Positions 34,589-39,353 of a stretch of DNA of 39,353 bases are shown piece after piece. The stretch covers positions 1 through 39,353 of the forward strand of contig JAAMXP010000362.1 in NCBI GenBank assembly GCA_019693395.1, in the 5' to 3' direction. Source of the DNA: Ettlia oleoabundans. Taxonomy: Eukaryota; Chlorophyta; Chlorophyceae; Chlamydomonadales. The translations under genes were made by a program, and so were the position numbers. Numbering within the stretch: the first letter of the stretch is position 1; each line of letters opens with the position of its first letter. The notes below the pieces were generated by a model that was not told the DNA's origin, made no database searches, and worked only from the letters and a program-made list of their open reading frames with translations.

Positions 34589-35903
34589 TCATTTCATGAT
34601 GAAGCTGAAGCCCTGCTGGTTCAGCTTGCGGATAAGTTGAGCTGGAATCTCCAGTCGGCAGTAGTGCTTGGCAGCTTCTTGCACAGTCACATCAGTATCC
34701 ACATAGTACAGCCCTTTCGCTCCCACTTGGCGTATCGAATGGGCCTTGAGCTCAACCATGGTAGGGCTGTGCGCTATAAACGCATCCACAGTGAACTCCC
34801 CGGCCACCAATGCTGCATGGCACATCAGCAAACCACACGGTCCGTTTTGGTTGGAAGCAAAAACTCCTGAAAATGTTGATTGCTTGGCGTTTTCGTTGTT
34901 GCAGTGATCACTGCCAACAGCACTTGCCTGCACATCACGGGCGCCAGAGTTGGCAAGGTGGCTGAGCCAGCACTTGTAAACACCAACATGTTGCCCCGGT
35001 TGTACTCAGGATATGGCTGCCTGTCCTGCAGGTGCAAGCATGTGCAGGTTCAGGTCGCTGCTGTTCAACAACCATGCTTCACGGGTACGGAAGCAAGGTG
35101 CCATGCCCTGGACCCAGCCCCAGCAAGACGGGTGCAATGCTGTGCAACTCAGGAATAACCGTGGAAATAGATTGGTACATGTACCTGAGTGCAGTACCCT
35201 AGCATGTGTCCCAGCCCACTGGGAATTTGCAAATGGATCTCCAGGCCACAGTTCAGAAGGGCCTCCACCATTACCCAGCTGCCATTGACCTTGCGCACCC
35301 AGACCATCTCGTGTTGGTGCACAGTTGGGCCTGCATGATATAAGAAGTCTTTTGGCAAGCAAGATGCGAAAGGATACAGCGGCATGTTGCTTTTGCCCCC
35401 TGTTTGAGGCATAAATGTCACCACGCACCGCAAGCTGTACAGCAGTAGAGCGATTGATCCTACAGATAGACTGCTGGTCCATACCCACTATCTTGCCCTC
35501 GTTCCAGCAGCTGCGCCTCCAGCCGCTGTTCGTACCGCTCGCCGCGAAAGTCACGGAGCTCTGGCCCCGCCGCACCGCTGGTGATCCAAGCTCGCTTTTC
35601 ACCTTCAGGCAGCTTGTGCCTCCAGCTTCGCATCCGCTGCATGCGCTGCAATCGGACAGGTAACAGATACTCAATTGTGTTATGGTGTCATGTAGCACTG
35701 CAGGCCGGTTTGGCATTGTGTTCTGACACCCAACCAATTGTTCATGTGGGAAGGCAAATGGGGCAAGGTGTCCTTTCGTCTCCTTTGCCGGCCGAGCTCA
35801 CCACGCTGAGGGCCGACCCCAGTTCCCCAGCTTGGAGGTCCTCCAGTCTGTCCTTCCTCCACCCAGTAAGGAAAGATCCAACGGCATCCGTCACTGTACT
35901 CAT
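34589..35903 (-). CDS. Unknown 261-aa protein
   Basis: Not recognised. Five exons, 35903-35802, 35645-35489, 35330-35185, 35025-34984 and 34927-34589, join in matching phases. The N-terminus (MSTVTDAVGSFLTGWRKDRL) is an amphipathic helix without a signal peptide. A basic helical region follows (RMRSWRHKLPEGEKRAWIT, FRGERYEQRLEAQLLERG). The centre is mixed strand and helix (HEMVWVRKVNGSWVMVEALL). The C-terminal half looks like a compact alpha/beta domain (GPCGLLMCHAALVAGEFTVD, VGAKGLYYVDTDVTVQEAAK, HYCRLEIPAQLIRKL). A domain with paired Cys and His is present but does not match a zinc-finger pattern. Donor choices at 35488 (GTGGGT) and 34983 (GTGTTT) are the only ones that keep the frame, and either may be wrong. 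Confidence 0.55.
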
Positions 35904-36457
35904 GGATGGCGAGCCCTGAGGGTATATGGCGGCGCTTGGGTTCCCTGGACTGGCGGTTCAATGGACTGTGCACTGTGTGCTTGCCACGGATCGGTCTTAT
36001 CAGGCCTTGTTGGGTAGCATTCAGCAGGCACAATAAATACCCGCGAGGCAGAGACCCGGGTTTGCCTCGAACAGGTCGGTTGAACTGCGTGCCATCCTGC
36101 CGCCGCTGGCCACGTCATCCGGGGCGAAGAACTTGGATGGCTAACGCATCAAGCGCCGTATACGGGATGCAACAACCAAGCTACACGTGTGCCAGTGCGC
36201 TTAACAAGGAGCCTCACATTTCCACGTTGCAAGCTATTGCGAAATACGGACCGCTACTAGGGTCACCAGCGATTTCGTAGGGTTAACACCGTGGTTGATT
36301 GCCAGCAGTGATGCACAAAGGAGTGAATGGCAGCATGCAATTTCGGACAGTACACTGTACTGCGACACTGACCAGTCAGCTGCCATCGATACCACCCATC
36401 ACCTAGGCAGTTTCCTGGACTACTTCGTTGGATCTTTCAACCTTTTTGATTGAGATC
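35904..36457. promoter_or_regulatory. Divergent intergenic region, 261-aa unknown / SP1-like
   Basis: 554 bp between opposed starts. A plus-strand open frame through it (35906-36280) lacks family features and is taken as chance. The promoter role is inferred from position. Confidence 0.4.
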
Positions 36458-37869
36458 ATGAGCGATTTTTTCGCGGCGTTAGGTTTGGGAGGGTTTTTGA
36501 GTCTGGCAGGGAGCGCCGTCCTTTTCTGTCAGGGGATCGAGGAGGCTGAGCAGGCAAAAACGCTCTGCAGTTACAAACAAGTGGGCAGCCTGGCAGGTAC
36601 ACATGAGGATCGGCTGTTCAAGTCAAAGGACCTGAAATGGCATGGCCTGCGCAACCCGGAGCTTTGCCGCCAATCACCTGACATCGGTGACAACAACCCG
36701 CAGAGAGTATGCCTCTCACAGCTCATCGCCAGACATGCTGCTGCAATTATTCCTGCAGGTGCAGGATTCGCCATTGGTACACCACAAAGGGTGGGAGTTA
36801 GGGCTTGAGTGGCATCCCGCTCACCCATCCATGGCGAGCTTTCCGGCCGTCGTGCTGCAATCGTGCAATTCACAGAGGAGCAGGTGACTGACCGGTTGAT
36901 GCAGCAGATTAGCAGTCAACAAAGCAACACAAACACCTCTGCCAACAGCACATCTAGTGAACCCCAGCTGGCGTGGGTGCGCCAATTCCAACCCTTGCGG
37001 AGCGAGACTTTAGAAGCAGACTGGAGCCTAAGTGATGGCAACAGAATAGAACTGCCGATAGAAAGGGGATGCCAAGCGCCACTTGGCTGCCTGGAGTTAA
37101 CTGCCAATCGGCTGTGAGTGCCTGCCCCTCTTCCCCGTACTGTCGCTACCCACAAGCGCCTGCCAAGTGTCCCTGCCAGATGGAAATTGAGCACGCATCC
37201 ACATTTAAGTTTCATGTGCTTATTATAGGTTTAAAGTTTAGGTTCTTTTGGAATACTTGACACCAAAAGCTGCCTTGAAAGCATGGTTTATCCGCATAAT
37301 TCCAGCCAACTCAAAGGGACGTGACCGGCTGGCAGAGGAACAGCTTGGGGAGCGGAATGTCGGCATCCGGGGCACCGAAAAGGCCCGCTGGTGGGCAGGG
37401 TGATCACAGCGGATGGGGAGCTCTCCCCAGCAGTGGACTACCCTGAAGCCTTCCCGGTGCGTGTCTGTGGTTGCCCGAGAACTGCAGGCAGCAGTGCCAG
37501 CACGTTGTTGTGTTGAAACGGTGCAGCACATGCAAACAACCTGTGCACACCTTGGGCCACCTAGGCCGTCCAAAAATCATACTGCGAATGCCAGCCATGC
37601 AACTTTTCCTCGCTAAGCTACAAAATGTCGGGAAACAACGACTGCTGCTTCATGCGCTGCAGAACGCGCCCCGCAAGGATCACATGCTGGTGCTGAAGCC
37701 ACACATAGTTAGCCCAAAACCGCTGCAGCAGCTGATAGAAGAATCGCAGGACAAAGCCGACCTTTGCAATCTTGGGGCCACCGACTGCGCTGTGCTGGGC
37801 AGCGGCCTGCTAGTGGGGGCAGCTGTGGCGCACCTGGTTGACGGTAGCAACAAGAGGCGGCCGGGGTAA
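36458..37869 (+). CDS. SP1/MUL1-like GIDE membrane protein, no RING seen, frame disturbed
   Basis: Related to MUL1/MAPL and plastid SP1, membrane E3 ligases with two membrane segments around a GIDE/BAM domain. Proposed exons: 36458-36580, 36722-36758, 36810-37113, 37270-37456 and 37663-37869 (286 codons). Membrane segment 1 is LGGFLSLAGSAVLFCQG (about residues 10-26). GIDE features are SPIHGELSGRRAAIVQFTEEQ (across residues 55-80), DWSLSDGNRIELPIE, LGERNVGIRGTEK, PLVGRVITADGEL and LKPHIVSPKPLQQLIEE. Segment 2 is AVLGSGLLVGAAVAHLV, near the end. Exon 4 in its spliced frame contains TGA at 37322-37324, while the family-like LAEEQLGERNVGIRGTEK lies in another frame, so a pair of compensating indels is implied. 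The acceptor of exon 3 (CTTGAG) is poor. The frame stops with NKRRPG directly after segment 2, where relatives continue to a RING finger; none was found downstream. Confidence 0.6.
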
Positions 37870-38455
37870 CCGAGAGTTCGGAGAAGCGCTCACTGAAGCC
37901 TTCCATGCACGCAGAATCTCATTACTAATTGAGCTAAAACACACATGGGATGCCGCACCGCTACAACCAGCCTTCTGTACAGCTTTGGTCAATGTTGATT
38001 GTTGTTGCTTAAGGTTGATATGGCATGTGGGATGCACAGCCAGGCTGGTGCCAAGGCCATGCCCCACCGAAGGATAGTTAATGGGCTTGTTCAGGCCGTG
38101 CAGTGAATTTGCCATTCAACACTGAAAGCCAAGTGGTGGCAGAGCCCAGGGGGACGCGATGGGGGCGGTTGCGGCCAGCAGCGACCCAAGGCGTTGAAGA
38201 CAAGGGATATTCATGTGACATCATTTGTTACGTTGTTTAGTGGAATGGGGCCCGCACAATCAAACTGGGAGGGTCAACGCAGCCAGCTGTTAGGCTGGAT
38301 CAGCAAGCTTGTTTGCAGAGCGCAGCCTGCATATCAAACTACACTCAGTGCCCTGTGTTGGTTATGGACCAAGCTGACCAGCCACTACTCACTGCAAAGT
38401 CAAAATCGTGTCTCTGCCCGCAGAGTCCACCAAACCACTGACCCTTGCGTTTGTT
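37870..38455. other. Convergent 3' region between SP1-like and ELMO genes
   Basis: About 590 bp between convergent stops. I searched all frames by eye for a RING pattern (C-x2-C, CxH, CP-x-C) and found none. No other coding feature recognised. Confidence 0.5.
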
Positions 38456-39353
38456 TTAAGGTGGTAGTAGAAGGCGTTCAAGCTCGGCATATGACTGAAT
38501 GCCCTGGTTGCCGCCTAAACATGACGAAACACGTTGCTGAACAGTCCTGCACAACAAAGCAGGCAATGCAAAGGGTTGTTGCCCCTGTGTTTTGGGTTGC
38601 ATCAATGCTGGATGCAATGCGGGAACACTTACTTTGCTACCAAAGGGAACTGCATATAGCTGGCGCCTTCCTCCAGCCAAGTTGCATCGAGAAGCCGAAA
38701 TGTTAAGACAAACAACTGCTCGAATGCATCCTCACGCTGCGCAAGGAGTGCCAGGAATGCGCGTCCAGCAGGGGTGCCCGGCACCGTGGCACCTTGGCGC
38801 CTCAAATCCAATATTTCGGTCAGAAGAAAGACCACATTGATGCCGCCCGCAGCAAAAGGGTACTCATAATCGCTACGCGTGCCTGCCTCTTTTTGCATAA
38901 GGGAGAAGAAGGTTTGTGGCTGCCGTTGCGCCATCCACAGCAGCGCTTCCAGGCCAAGCATACCAGCACCCCTACAGCCAACCATAAACACCTTTCAAGG
39001 GAATAGAGCAGCCGCAACAGTATTGTTGGTCATGCCTAATATACTCCCTGCTCACCTAAAATCACGGTGCGGACTATCTGATTGAAACCCCAACAGTTGC
39101 CAATTGGCATGTTTGAGTTGAAACGGCTCTCGTGGAAAAGCGACAGTCCAAAGGGCCTGGAGAGCAGCCTGCACCCACAAGGCCACAGGATCAATCGCAA
39201 GATTGACAACTGTGAAAGCAGGCTTTCCGCCTGCCAAGGGCAACGGAATGTGCATGCTGCTAATGTTGATGCTGACTGCTGTGTCGCTCTGCTGATGCTT
39301 ACAAACCACACTGCGGTGAGACTCAATAAACTCAGCCTTCCAGTCAGCCAATG
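38456..39353 (-). CDS. ELMO/CED-12 domain protein, 5' end outside window
   Basis: ELMO domains act in Rac/Arf small-GTPase regulation; ELMOD proteins are GTPase-activating proteins for Arl2 and Arf. Three exons are visible: 39353(partial)-39056, 38971-38633 and 38546-38456, in matching phases, at least 242 aa. Exon 1 ends in the family signature WQLLGFQSDSPHRDFRG, followed by AGMLGLEALLWMAQ, FAAGGINVVFLLTEIL and AFEQLFVLTFRLLDATWLEE. The last exon is short (SYAELERLLLPP). The Arg in PHRDFRG corresponds to the catalytic-type Arg of ELMOD proteins (established family knowledge). The reading frame is still open at the right edge, so the start is not in the window. No PH or HEAT part of the ELMO1-type engulfment protein is visible, so it is probably ELMOD-like. 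Confidence 0.88.

Noticed and set aside
35006..35737. 243-codon minus-strand open frame
   Set aside because: It runs through introns and exons of the 261-aa gene in another frame, has erratic Cys/Ser/Arg composition and ignores good splice sites.
36759..37324. Stop-codon reassignment as an explanation for in-frame TGA/TAG
   Set aside because: Well-conserved genes in the window end normally with TGA, TAG and TAA and contain none of these codons internally.
38194..38706. 170-codon plus-strand open frame with a CPGC motif
   Set aside because: It is antisense to ELMO exons in part, and the Cys/His spacing does not form a RING, so it does not supply the missing RING of the SP1-like gene.
1..39353. 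CRISPR arrays, rRNA, tRNA, insertion sequences
   Set aside because: No regular direct-repeat array, no rRNA core, no tRNA-like cloverleaf and no transposase or terminal inverted repeats were noticed by eye.

Overview
This is nuclear DNA of a eukaryote, most likely a green alga, probably a trebouxiophyte (inference). The protein-coding stretches are short exons joined by phase-consistent GT-AG introns, plus two GC-AG introns. TGTAA, the usual chlorophyte poly(A) signal, follows several stop codons. Gln-rich CAG/CAA tracts are common. The gene set (plant-type uracil phosphoribosyltransferase, N-acetylglucosaminyltransferase I, HARP-domain helicase, SDF2-like MIR protein, ELMO protein) fits a plant or algal nucleus. 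I saw no rRNA, tRNA, CRISPR array, insertion sequence or intact transposon. Exon borders were worked out by hand from splice sites, reading phase and family similarity, so all of them need RNA support.

Layout, left to right: GnT I (MGAT1, -, truncated by the left edge, start 3011); MMTAG2-like RS/K-rich protein (+, 3205-6391); organellar-type alpha/beta hydrolase (+, 6733-8998); Gln-rich unknown (+, 10499-11516); BTB/POZ protein (-, 12984-11621); very Gln-rich 870-aa unknown (-, 17053-13863); uracil phosphoribosyltransferase (-, 20328-17972); Bet1-like SNARE (+, 20588-21370); two-pass Cys-rich membrane protein (-, 22992-22005); SMARCAL1/HARP annealing helicase (+, 23208-29356, 20 exons, 999 aa); unknown protein with a C-terminal membrane segment and broken frame (-, 31465-29816); a coding-like stretch with an in-frame stop (+, about 31570-31995); SDF2-like MIR protein (-, 33995-32821); unknown 261-aa protein (-, 35903-34589); SP1/MUL1-like GIDE membrane protein without a RING (+, 36458-37869, frame disturbed); ELMO-domain protein (-, cut by the right edge to 38456).

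The genes are mostly unrelated housekeeping functions. Some share secretory-pathway themes: Golgi N-glycan processing (GnT I), ER quality control (SDF2-like) and ER-Golgi fusion (Bet1). Several neighbours are head-to-head with gaps of only 190-260 bp between start codons, which suggests shared bidirectional promoters. The most unusual features are a canonical PCNA-binding motif in the tail of the HARP helicase, a 131-bp pure pyrimidine-purine alternation next to a splice acceptor, the RING-less SP1-like gene, and frame breaks confined to the right quarter of the window.
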